64,000 nucleotides of DNA from the NCBI GenBank assembly GCA_963969395.1, contig OZ017796.1, forward strand, positions 21,454,501 through 21,518,500, read 5' to 3'. Every line of letters starts with the position of its first letter. Within the stretch, counting starts at the first letter, position 1. Under the pieces are notes generated by a model. That model saw only the letters and a list, made by a program, of their open reading frames with translations. It searched no databases and was not told the origin of the DNA. Below are positions 24,990 to 37,700 of this stretch, one piece after another. Made by a program: the position numbers and the translations under genes. The DNA comes from Pseudoscleropodium purum. Taxonomy: Eukaryota; Streptophyta; Bryopsida; Hypnales; Brachytheciaceae.

Positions 24990-26240
24990 ATGTGAGAACG
25001 GTTAGAAAGTTGTATGATCCATATGTATCATTGGATGTAGAGTATTCTTCGTTGATGAAAAAGGATGTTGTGGTACATTTACAATGTAGCCCAATTGAAT
25101 TTGCTACCAAATGTGCTCAAGGTTGCAGAAATGTAGACTTGTAGACCAATGGAAAAATTCATCCTCCAAATCCATTGATAGGTGAGTTACTGTGGTTTAT
25201 ACAAAGCTAAGGCTTTGACTCTTTGCCTAGTGATGATGTATGGAATGTGGAGAAAAGAGACTTTGTGGAACAGGTATTTCATTTGAAAGTAGAGATAACT
25301 AATTTGCTAGATGCAATCATTAGGATATAAGCTGAATTCAAAATGCAACTAACAACAAAGTTGGAGTAGCTAAGAACGATACATGAGAGCTAAGAATGAT
25401 ACATGAGAGCTAAAAATGGTACATGATTGTGGTACTGTAGATTATTATATGTGTATTAACCATTCACCATTAACTATGAGTTAATGTATATGGGTTAATG
25501 ACTATTTTTCTCTAATGTATGTGTATTTTAAATACTTATTGTTTTAATTATAGTATGACTGTAGGATTATAGGACTATAGAATTGTCGGATATTTTCAGA
25601 TTGGTGTCACAGTCCTTTATTGTTAAAAGATGAAGACAATGCCATTTTATTTTGCAAGTATCCCAACTCAAGAGTACTTTTGCTATGGAAAAGCAAGCCC
25701 TTTTTGCAGCTAGGAATGTACTTTGTCATTACAACACCGACTTAGAGTTGTTACTCAAGTCCAAGTATGATACAGAAGTAAATAGGGACACATAATTTGT
25801 CAAATTTGCATTTGACCAAATCAATGCCATTGCCAAGACTATTACAGATGGTGTTGAGGCCAACAAACCAATGGAGAAGTAAGTGGAATCTACCAAGGCC
25901 AATGTGGAGTTTGCAAAGTTCAAGATGCTTCCACATTTGAGGTCAATATTGAAAACAAGAAAGTGCACATTGCTGGATGCCATTACCAAAGTTGGTGTGT
26001 TTCTATAGTATGCCCTTCCCAAATTGCCGAAGAGTGGTGCCATAGAGAGTCTATGCCCATATTGTTGTAGGATACATGTTTGCAATGCCTTTGTTCCTCT
26101 CTCACGTGGATGCCACTATTACCCCCTTGCATGCGAGCAATGATTCTAACGGGACAAGTCAATTGTCTAGCTTGTGGTGCAAGACCACATGGAACTTGAA
26201 TGGCTTATTGGGAATTTCCCTTAAATTGAAAAATGACCTC
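24990..26240 (+). pseudogene. Dead transposon-like ORF with a cysteine/histidine-rich end
   Basis: Reading the plus strand allowing stops and frame changes, long protein-like runs appear. 25000-25390 (for example PSDDVWNVEKRDFVEQVFHL) is broken by stops near 25145, 25206 and 25329. 25630-26140 (for example FAFDQINAIAKTITDGVEAN) is broken by stops near 25794, 25878 and 26007. The last run ends with a cysteine-rich segment, CPYCCRIHVCNAF, followed by histidine/cysteine residues that look like a zinc-binding tail. This is typical of a decayed mobile-element ORF. I cannot assign the family. Confidence 0.45.
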
Positions 26241-26689
26241 AAAGTTAAAAGAACATAGAACATGGAGTGTGGCAAATCAAAAGTAGGTGGGGGCTACCCT
26301 TGATCAAGTGGAGTCAATGGTTTCATTTGGGCAAGAAACAAATAGTACTATGACTCTCATTCCATATTCCAAGAATGTGAATTAGAGTTCTAGCCCATTC
26401 CTAGAAAAGAGATCTCTAGACTATATCTTGTATATAAAGACTTTTATGTTGCATTTCTAAACATAAAGACAACATAGAGATAGCATGGGGTGGATGTACT
26501 ATGCATAAGTGACATGATATTTTGTTGTAGTTTTACATACATGTTAAAAAAATTCAAACTATCTATGTTTTATATGATATTTGTGGAAATTTGCTTACTT
26601 TGTCAATGTCTAGTATTGACATGATGTAGTTTAGTAGAATGGAATACTAGTCCAATTTCCACATAGTGATTTTACTCTGGTTCACTAAA

Positions 26690-26925
26690 TTTTTAAATTA
26701 TGTGAATTTGCTAAGTTATGTGAATTTACTAAAAAAATAAGTTCTCTAAATTGGCAAGCTAATAAGTCATGTGAATTTGCAAAAAAAAATAAGTTTTGTG
26801 AATTGACATGTTAATAAGTTCTGTGAGAATAGGCTAATAAGTTTTGTTAATTGGCAAGTAAATAAATTCTGTGAGATCAAGCTAGTTTTGTGAATTGGTA
26901 GGCTAATAAGTTATGTGGCAATAAT
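26690..26925 (+). repeat. Degenerate tandem array (~26-30 bp unit)
   Basis: About eight to nine imperfect units of the form AATAAGTT.TGTGAATTGGCAAGCT with variable spacing. No coding frame. Confidence 0.6.
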
Positions 26926-27854
26926 TTATTTTTATTTTTTTATTTGAAACAAATGGATTTTATTGCAAAATAATAAACACACAACAATAGCTAAGCAAAA
27001 GGTTGGACAAAATAAAAACAAACAAGACAAGAGAAAGTCCTCCTAAAGAAAGAGTAAGAATCAAGCAGACAACAATGGGTTTGGTAGCATAGGCTTGTAT
27101 GAAAAATTGCTAATTGAACATGTTGCAAATTCATACATTTTCATATGCTGGATCCACTACCTAAATCCAAATTCACTACCTCAATTCTAAAACCCTGAAA
27201 TCTTGATTCATTGCCTCATTCAATTCTAATTCACTTGTTTGTACAGGGAGCCACTCATGGCCAGGCCAGCATATCTTCAAATTATCCTTCCTATCAAGGT
27301 CAGATGGGATCAGGTAAGTTTGCTAAAAATGAGTGCTTTGAGTTCATTGGCTCGTAGAGGTACCAAAACTAGACAAAAGGTCAAGTCAGAGTGGCCTATG
27401 CCAGCTCAAAACAACTTCTTGAACTTGCTTTGGACTAATGCACATTTACAAAAAATAGGCCCTTTTCTCACCCTAATTTCTCTCTAATGGCTGTCAAAAA
27501 GAAAATGAAAAAATGAAAAAAGAAAAATTTTAAAATGAAAAAAAAGTTGATTTTTTTCAAAGAATTAGAATTTTACATGATGTGGTAGGGTCTTGGCCAC
27601 GTCATACTAATGCAATGGTGCAATTCTCTTGTTTCCCGCAACTTGGGAACTCACTAGCTTCTATTGCCTTTGAATTCCTTGTAATGATCTTACTATAGGA
27701 TATATATATTGAGTGAGAAATTTGCAAAGATCATTTTGAATGGTTAAAATGGAAGCACCAATAACCAACCACACCTAGTACCTAATTTAGAGGGTGTGCT
27801 ATTTCCAACCTTAGTTAGATCTCAAGCTTGAAATTTAATTCTTTTGTCTTTTTA

Positions 27855-28000
27855 AAGGTTGGAACTAATAAGATTATGACACGTTATCTAAAGTAGTGAA
27901 CAAGAAAGTATTGTCTTCATTCTTCAATGATTAGAATTGGAAGACTCTTGACATTACGTATGGGTCAAGAGTTCTTTTGCCTCCTGAAATGCATTGTAAT
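27855..28000 (+). repeat. Dispersed repeat family C, copy 2
   Basis: GGTTGGAACTAATAAGATTA, AAAGTAGTGAACAAGAAAG and CTCCTGAAAT blocks in the same order as the reverse complement of 12050-12262. It interrupts a copy of the carrier downstream block (27665-27760 continues at 28190), so it looks like an insertion. Confidence 0.4.
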
Positions 28001-28709
28001 TTCAATATTCTAGAATATAAATCTAAAAATTTAGCAATCCCCATATTTTCTATCTTCTTGTATGGAAAAAAAATATCCACCAATTCATACTACGTAGAAT
28101 TTGCTCCCAAATTGCTTAAGTGATCAATTATTGGTGCCTCCACCTTAGCATCAATAGCTCAGAAATAATTCTGATTCATATGAAGTCTATGTCTTCATCT
28201 TGGAAATAATTATGACTCGTATAGATATATGACTTCATTTGTGAAAAAGTAAATTTTTAGAGCATATATACTAAAGTATAGCATATGTTGTAAATCAACA
28301 TTTAAATCAACGTCATTTGGAATTAGAAAGGACCAAGACAAACACCTTCAAATAATCTATTGTATATATGGCTTCTCTTGATGCATTGAAGAATGAAACG
28401 TTGAATCCACCTTGTTCATCATTCTCAAATATTTTCAGCAAACCACTTGCAATGGGAACCATGTAAGCACTCATCAATCTTCTGTGCTTCACCTACTGTT
28501 CAGTTGAGATTCAAGGAAACAAATAGAACATGATTTTTAACACCACTCAATCAAAGTGCAGGATTACTTTCTATCTCATTCAACCTGTGCAGTTTTAAGC
28601 GACTCAGCTAGTCTTTGCTACCAGAGAAGGACAAGATATTTTTACAAAATTGATGCACAGTTTGAAAGATTGAAGAAGTTTGGCACACAATTTGCCTGAC
28701 AAAGTCTCG

Positions 28710-31700
28710 TCATAAACTGATAATCTCATCTATCTCAGATGTCAACTCCATCTCAGATGTCAACTCCTTGAAAATTTTGTTTTCTTCCACATCACTCCCA
28801 CTGCACCCATTGCTCCCCTCGTCACTCCCATCAGTTGCATCAGTCTGGTTGTTCTCCACCAGAGTCCCCTCGTCAGTTGCTCTGGAACCCCTGCTGTTAA
28901 GGCCATCCAACATCACATGACTGTACCTTCAATCAGGATTGATGTGAACCAATGTTAAAATAATTGCTTAAAAAAAAAATTTTAAAAAAAATTCTCTTAA
29001 TATCATCTTCACATGAGATACAACAATTAATGATATAGCAAAGCCTCTGTACATTTGTTGATGCTAATAGTATTAGTGCTCTTGTTTGTGTCAAGCCCTA
29101 GTGTTAAAATTAGGAGAAATTATCAAACTTTTTGTGGAAAGAACTGTACATAACTTAACTAACTTACATGGAAGCTTCGTTTCCAAGCTTTGTTTCGTCC
29201 TTCTCGGGAAGAAGAGCTGGTTTGTCATGAATTGTTTTCTGGAAGTTAGCACGACACGTATTTTCTGCACTTGTGGTTGCAGTTGATGACTTTGGACTGC
29301 TTGGTGGTGGTGGGATTGGTTTGTATGAAGTAGAAGCCATGCTGGACTTTAATTGCTGCAAATCCAGCAACTCCTTGGGAGGCGACAAGTCTCGAATTGG
29401 AGAATCTAAGTAAGATATTTGGAATCCAAATGGCAACAATTAGTGTCAGACAAAGCAATGGGAAGAGCTCAAAACAAGCACAAGCCCTTTGATCTAGAGC
29501 CAAAAAAAAACCTCACATGTCACACATTCACACATGGTCTAATACAGAAGTTGTACAACTTGTATAATTAGTGTACATTTATCAAAAGTGGTGATGGTTA
29601 CCTTGTGATACTGAAACAGCCTGGCGGTCATCAATTTGTACCCTTCTGCAAAAAAGCAACATACCACAAAACTTTCATATTACAGTCCTTTGAAATAAGT
29701 ATTTGAAAAGTTGATTGGCATACTTCTTCTTTTCTACTTTGCTAAGAGCATCTCCACTCTTGCCCAGGATATTTGGCACTGAATACAACATGTGGCAGGC
29801 TCAAAATCCAGAAAAGTGGCCGTAATCCATAACTCCCCCAGCCATACCCACCCTCAGCCATTGGGTTGTATCAGTGTTCATCTTATTATAATTGCTTGGC
29901 CACCTTGGGAATTGCGAGCTTGGTGTCTGCTTGTGTAATTAGGGTGTGGCTGCCACTTGGAAAGTGCACAAAGGAAGTGAAGACAAGGGTCCTCTGACAA
30001 CAATGAAGGTTACAAGAGACAAAGCGGGCTCTGGATGCTTCTAGCCAAGCCACTTGTTTTTTTCCGTGGCCGGGGTCCCAAGGCTCTAGATCGTGTTAGC
30101 GGTGGGGGAAGGAAAACTGCCCGGGCTCAGCATACGCTGGCCCAAGACTTGGCCCAGGGCATGGGTGGCAATGCTCTATCAATGAAAAGAGCAATCAATC
30201 AGCTAAAGTTGACTTCTCTCACATACTAATGTCATACACTGCAATATTTATGACTTAAATGTGTATAACTTATCTATCTTGGAACCCTTTATGATGTAAC
30301 AAGTAGTAACATCATGAATGGAAGGTATGACCTTGAATGTGTGGAAATATTGAATTTGCCACAATGCAAATAAATTGTAGTGTTGCCTATGATTACATTA
30401 TTTGGGATATTGTGTGAGATTGTTTTCTATTTAAAAAGAAGAAGATTCAATTTTCAATATTTGAAATGCATAAGAAGACCTCTTTATATTCATCTACTCG
30501 TATTCATCTTGTCAAATGATATATTAGTCTTACAAAAACAAGTAAATCCAAATAGAGTGCTTTCCTAATTGAGAGGTCTATCTAGAATTCATTTCTTCTA
30601 TCTCTTTAGTGTTGGTCTTGAAAGTAGGTGAAATTGTAACTTTCATTAAAGCATAGTAGTATGAATAGCATTGTCATTGGGCTATTAGATTCTAAATGAA
30701 CATATTCTAAATGGTTAACACGATAAGAAAATCGTTCAAGTAAAAGGGCCTACACATGATACTCTAAAAGTGTAGCTTGTCACTACACTATGTGACCATT
30801 GTAAAACTATTGGAATCTCAATTTGTTCCAAATGCATTGCACATTGTTGTACTCAACCATTGCGAAATGGTTATTAGATTTGTAGAGGTCATTGCAGATT
30901 CATTGCAAAAACTATTGCAATCTCAACCTTTTGTACAGTACTAAGGTAGAAGGTCCATGAACTGGCCATTTAAGAGTTGTAACTGAATTTTGGGGAGATG
31001 AAACTTCTTCAAATATTTATCAGTAAATTTTCCTTGAAAGATGAGTAGAGTTAGCATGTAACCTAAGTTGTTTCATATTTTTTGGAGCTTTGTAGAATTA
31101 GTTATGAAATTTTGAAGCTGAAGTGGCATTTTGAAGCTCTAATAGCATCCATCTCCTAAAGTGTACACTGTTTGTACATAACTAAAGACTACAAAAAAGT
31201 AACCTGTACATGCAGAGTACATTTAAGGAGGTGGGCGCTTTTAGAACCTCCTATCTTAGTTGCGCCATTCCCTTCTCTTCACTTCAACTGAAATTGCCTA
31301 ACAAATGATGCATTGCTTAGTTGTATACTTAGTCTTACCTCTGTTTTCCCCTGGACGGAACTGCTTCCTCGTTGCTGTCCCAGTCGCCCAATCCCAGCTC
31401 CTCTTCCACTTCTTCGCCTTGATCGGACTGCCGAGCATTTGCATTCGGTCTTCCTCGTTCTCGTGATGAAAATTCTTGGATGTGGAGTCGAGTGGTCGAC
31501 TCTTGCTTCTGCTTCCAGGAGAACGCTCTGAGCATTGAATTTCAATGGGAGTCAGAAGTTAGGCACCAAGCCTCTGGAACTGAGTATCTGTGAAGTATAT
31601 ATAGAGGGTCAAAAAGGCACGCAGCGTAGAGTTGAGTGCTCTTGATCACAGGAGAGAAATTATCCAAAATGTCCATCCAATCCACGGAATTTTTGAAGAA

Positions 31701-34700
31701 TTCGTGAGTCAAGGTACACTAGGATACAGTAGGAATGGAATTTGAGACAAAACAACCGATTGTTCAATATTTCATTTTGAATTTCGCCATTGAGACTTCC
31801 TTTCCTGGGTAAACAACGCCTCGATTTTCTTAAATTGGATCCCTATCAGAAGGTGCGTCTCAAAACAAAACAAAAGATTGCCTGTCCTCGATTGTAGACT
31901 GTCCTTCACAACAATTTTGGGTCCGGAATGAATTGCGCCACTTCACAGTCTAAATCGATGTTCAATTGTTTTCCATTTCAGAGAATTCTGCGAGATTTAC
32001 GTACCTGGTGTGCAAACGTCCATCAGGTGGAGACCTTGGACTCGAATACTCTTTCATGTCCGCTTTCGATGAACTTGAATTATGCGTAGCCCTGTTAAGA
32101 ACTCCCTCGTTCTTGTGTACTACAGCTTCCTCAGACTCTTGCAAATCGTCATTGCTCCCGTCCATTTCACTGCTTCCGGGACTACATGATTGTTTGCTGC
32201 TCTTCACTGGAATTGGAATCGGAATTGCACTTGCACTTCCACTTCCAGCAGGTTTCAAGGCCTCTTCCTCTGACTCAGAGTCGGAGTCGTCGCTTTTGTG
32301 AGATTGGTGACTTCGGCTGGAATTGTAGTTGCTTTTACCAGACTGCTCAACAAAAACGAGGGCACCCTCGTATAATGTAAACAGTTAGAAATAATGTCAC
32401 TATGCTACTAATTATGTTGAGGATTTGGCATTGACACGAGGTGGGTACCTTGAAAACTGCCGCTTTTTGTTACTGTGCCTAGTTATTATTATTATTAGAC
32501 TGGTCCAAGTTTCATATTTTCTTGTTGGCAAGTGAAAGGAGGTTTCAACACATCAAAGAACGTGACATTGGGATATTCTATGCAAAAGTTATGATGGGTC
32601 AATTTTTTTTTAATAGAGGTTCAGTATTTGTTTCTTCAACATACATACATGTTGATTTTGAAGATGTAACTAGAATGATGATGGAGGTTTTAGGGGTAGG
32701 GTGTGATTTTGGGTGTACTAGCACCTTAATGACTTTGTACTATGAATCCATGAATTCCCGGAATCATTGAATAGGGACATTTGTAAGGAGTCCACATATG
32801 TAGACATATGTCTTGTAATAATATTGCATGAGTATTGGAGTAAATTTGGGTTATAGATGACCAAACCTCGTCTCCACTATCGTTAGATGCATTGGCTTCG
32901 TGTTCAGATCCTAAATCTGAGGTGATGTCAAATTGTGACTCAATTATTTCCATGTCGCGATCGTGGATAGCCCTCTGTAACCACACCATCATGGAAGGTA
33001 GAAAGAGATTTCATTTGCAAAAGTGGATTATATTTAAAACTCCTCCAGTTAGGGACTACAACAACATTTTCATTGTATTTAAGGTTTAAAATGTAGTTGA
33101 TCTAGATAACATATGTATCTAAGTAGAGAGGGTACTCTGTTGAAGATTGTAAAACTAGGAGTGTTGAAAGGATTTTTTAAAAGTATATTACAAGTAGGAT
33201 GTTTGAAATAGAAAAAATTATTAAATAGTCTCTCATATGAATTTTAATATCTCTATACTAATTATTTATAGCAATTTTGAAGGCAAGCCTTATTTTAAGA
33301 ATCTTCATTTAATCCATATTAATTTTGAAGCTTGTCATTTTTGTGCCAAGTATTAAATGGTATTCTATATTTGGATACTCCTAATTTTTTAAGTTTTGTG
33401 CCAATGCTCCCTTGATATATGTATTTTATGCTAGGTTACTTGTAATGTTGTCTCCAAAAAACTTATAAGACCTTAATGTACGCCAATCACAACACATGAT
33501 TGGAGTTAATCTTTCTTTGATTCTATCATATGCATGACTTGTGACTGATGCTTGGCTAGTTCACAAGTTTATTCAAGTAAAGATCTTGATGCTCAAGAAT
33601 AACATTTAGCAAGTGCTTACTTGAGTATGCCAAACAATTGCGCCTCTTTCATATTCCACAAGTTTTTGTTCATTCCCATGAATTTGAGACATACGCAGTG
33701 ATCGTTGCTTTTCTAATGAGATAGAGATTGTGTTGTATGTATTATCACTGAAGACATGTTGTACCAAAGTAAAATTTCAATTGATACTTAACTCTCCATA
33801 CTACTCCTTCTTAATGTGGATTTATGACCTTTCATCCACATATACCAATGCTACCAATGAAGATATAGCAATCCCTATTAAATAGGAAAACAAGTAACAC
33901 ATGGAAGAAAGTCTTGAAAAAGTTTCATGTTGTTTGTGTACCTTATGCCATTTGTACTTGATGTAATTCCAAATTTCTTCAATTCTTCTCGAAGTTGGCC
34001 ATTGAATTCCTTCAAAATTAATTAATAAAGAAGATCAAAAATAGAAAGAGCCTTGTAATTCAATATGAAGGTATGCACAACATAGAAAAAAGAAGAAAGT
34101 GATAGAAGGATATAAAAGTTGGTAGTAAAATATGCATAATATTGAATGTTCTATTGAATAGAAATTTGTGTTGTGGCATCTAAGATATATTATTCAAGAA
34201 CCATTGATTGAAGTAGTGAATAGTGTAAAACTTAGAACCGATACATACATTTTCAATCTTTTTGTGCACTTTTTCAAAATCTGACTTAGGATGTAGATAC
34301 TTAGCAACCACATGTGGCCTGAAAAATGGCAATGTTCATGGGACACTATCATCTTGGATGAACAAAGGATTCTCACATATAGTAGGATTATTATAAATTA
34401 AGGTGATTAGCAAAATTATTGTCTATTAAAATACAAAACAAAAAGTGAAAAATTGGAATTAAGAGAGATTAGACTAGTAGTGTGAAGCAACTCACAAGGT
34501 TGGGATGGGCACAAAAGGGTGTTCACTCAACCATTTTTGCTTTTCTTGAATTGATATTGTAGGTGCTTCTTCACCAACATCCATTGCAGCAACTTTAGCA
34601 ATTTCTTGGATCTTGTGAGCCTATAAGAATCAAACATGTTGTGCTTCTTAGGATGAGATCCATGTGTAGATGTGTCTAAACTTTCAACTGTTGGAATGAG

Positions 34701-37700
34701 AAAAACACTCACTTTTTCATTGTCGTGTGGTGTGGTGTGTTTCTCAACTTCATCCTCCTGTAATCCAAATACAAAATAGGAGTGAAATATAAAACAATGA
34801 CAAGTTGCAAGAGATTGGATCTTCTTACAAATGAAAATGTAGAAGTTTCTTAGTTAATCAGTTTTAAATATATAAATTTAAGGAGTCTTAATGTGTTTTT
34901 TTTAAGTTAGAACCAACCTTCCATTCTTTAGCTTCATATATAAAAGACTTCATAAATAACTCATTTGACAATTTTGTTTGCCAAAAAAAATTATGATACC
35001 AACTTTGCTTAAACTAAAGCATTATGTAGTTTTCTAAGTGGATGCTTGGAGCATGATCATAATAGACTACCATCTCCTAAATAGATATAAGATCAAAGCA
35101 AAGACTTTGGTCACAAATAATTATTTATGGTTAATATCATCATTACTTAGCAAACAAATTATTATCATCTTTTTAATGAGGATGAACATGACCAATTTCA
35201 ATTTTTCATGACCTCACATTAAACTTCCAAAATAAAATAAAAATAAAATTTTGATAAAAAGTCATATAAAGATGAATTCCTCCAAGTCATTGGCATTCAG
35301 TATAGGTCAAAGATGAAAGAGGCTTAAAACTTGGGCTTCACCTTTAAGTTCACTTTCACAATTTTTAATGTATAAAATTTTTTCCTTCAAAGTGATATTT
35401 TTAGGTGGAAAGTAATTTCTAAATTCACATATGTGATCAACTTGGCATTGAAGATGTTTTCATTGGAGAATGGTTTTAGATTTTTTTAAACTTGAAATGA
35501 AATGGCCTTGGGATCAAAATTGCCATTGAAGACATTTATATGAAGAGGAATTCATGTTTGAACATTGAGACTTCCCAATTGATTTTGAGGAATTTTCATG
35601 CCATTCCTTACAAAGGAATAAAGTATTGTAGCTAGTTGGGATCTCTTGTAACCTAATTTAGGCTTGCTTGATGGCAAGGAATGAAATAATGAAGTGCCTT
35701 GAAGCAATTCAAGATTTGATTGAATGACTTGTATCTTCTTAACTTCTCCTAAGTTGGTACAAGTTTCTACACAACGTGATTTGTTGATGGCATAGGACTT
35801 GTAGCTTCCTCCTTTTTGCATTAAGCAAGTAATAGAGGAATTATCTAAGAATTTTCAAGACAAGAATGTGATTCTTGCCTTAATTTAGAGCTAACAAGTT
35901 GTCCTAATTTAGTTGTTCTTATTGGTAAAATGTAATTCAACTATTCAACAACAAAACATTGGTGCCTAATCAAATATTCACTCAAAATCTTTAAATTAGT
36001 TGAATGGTGCAACCCACAACCTTTTAGACAAATATACAAATCAACATCCATCAAGGGAAATATAAATGTGTTGTAGATAGTAAAAGTACCGAACAACTTG
36101 CACTTGCACTTGAAGTTTGTAACTTATTGTTGTGAGAATGTTGAGTTCCTTTCTTGCGACTTCTTATGTCTTTGACTTTCATTTGATTCCCTTTCTTCCT
36201 TTCTTCTAATTTATCTTTTTCAAGTTCCTCAGCTAAAAGTCTTTGGACAACTTTTTGGCACCTACAAAATTGGACCACATCAGCTTGGGTCTTGAAAATA
36301 TACAAATGCATTAAGAAAAGACAACTAAAAAGAGAATTTGACTCAATAAAGACCACAAATGTAGGGCAAATGCAAAAAATACTTATACTATGTTTTGCTA
36401 TCTATTATAGGGCAAACAAATTTTGGGCATTAACTTTTGCTTTATACCTTAAAACGGGGTCCCAAGTTTATAAATATAGTACAAAAAAAAGGTTATACAC
36501 CTAGGAGAATTTTTTCATATTTATCAAAAATAATTTATTATTTCAAAAATATCCTTGATTATTTGTCACTTTAATTATTTTAGAGGTTTTTAATACTATT
36601 GTGTATTCCAAAATACAAATTGAAGCTAAAAATTTGGATTTGAGGTTATTGACAAGGATAACATAAATTGATATAATGGTTATCTAAAAGTAATGTTTCT
36701 CCATCTTGCACATGTATCAATATAAATATTGTAAAATTCTTTTTCATCAAGATGTAGCTAATCGATTAGAAGCCCTTTTAGGTTGAAAGAAATTTTGATG
36801 TTTGTTTTATTTTCTTAAAAGTTTTTTCTACTTTCAAAAATGCAAATGTAAATATCTATTATTTTGAAACTTTCAGTTTTGTATTTTGTGCATAACTTTC
36901 AAAGAATATTTTTAGGAATACATTAATTTAAGTGTTCTACTAATTATCCATAATTTTTATATTTCATTTTTTCCAATTTTTTTTCCATTACAATAATAAT
37001 AATGCAACAAATAGTACAAATGTTTCCTACAATTGTCCTGTATTATAAGTTTTCCCAAGATAAATACCTTTTTTGCTCTACATGTGCGACAACCATCTCT
37101 CTTTCTAGTTTTGCACGCATTTCTTCAATTGTAGTTGGACTCTCATCTCTTTTGGAGTAAATCTGCAAAAAATGAGATACAAATGAGCTAGACAATAAGC
37201 ATTGATACATTTAAATCAATGCTACCAATCAATTTTTATGTAGAAAAAGTGACTTCAAAAAATTAGTCCAAAGTGTGAATGAATACTTTTGTATTCATAG
37301 ATCATGGTAGAATTCACTTCATTTTAGAGGAATGCTACTCTAAAAGAATAGTTCTAGAATTCATAAAATAAATTGTATTTAATTATGATGAAAACAATTG
37401 ATAATATAGCTACAATAGCAAACTCTTGACATGAGAGTCAATAGAAAGTCAATTGACCAAAAAAAAGACAATATTCTTGTGTTAAGAATCAAATTTACTT
37501 CACTAATTAGGAAATGACATCAAATAGGACTCATCCAAATGAACCAATGGAATAAGATTTCTTAAAAGTACAACAAAATTGTTTGGAGAACCATAACATT
37601 TTATAAGACCGAACATCCCTATTAAAAATGCTCATATCACACATACCTTAAATCCTCGACATCATTGATAACATGGTTTAGAAAAATAACACACCTTTTT

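Larger units (their letters stand above)
19616..28709. other. Repeat-rich intergenic region with scrambled gene-end copies
   Basis: There is no intact gene. It contains decayed copies of the carrier 3' end and the DZIP1-like 3' end, three inverted copies of family A, a (CA)n tract, a dead transposon-like ORF and a degenerate tandem array. A block just after the carrier (19620-19840) recurs in pieces at 24460-24530, 27665-27760 and 28190-28310. DNA at 28320-28709 is probably the 3' UTR of the minus-strand DZIP1-like gene. Confidence 0.5.

Noticed and set aside
31279..31545. 88-codon minus frame overlapping a DZIP1-like exon in another frame
   Set aside because: The phase-consistent frame at 31527-31339 (acidic, ending in a GDWDS segment) fits the neighbouring exons; this one does not.
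33621..33729. Shorter version of DZIP1-like exon 22 using acceptors near 33720-33730
   Set aside because: Those acceptors give a stop or break phase. The acceptor ending at 33748 restores phase and a GIS...LEKQRSL reading.
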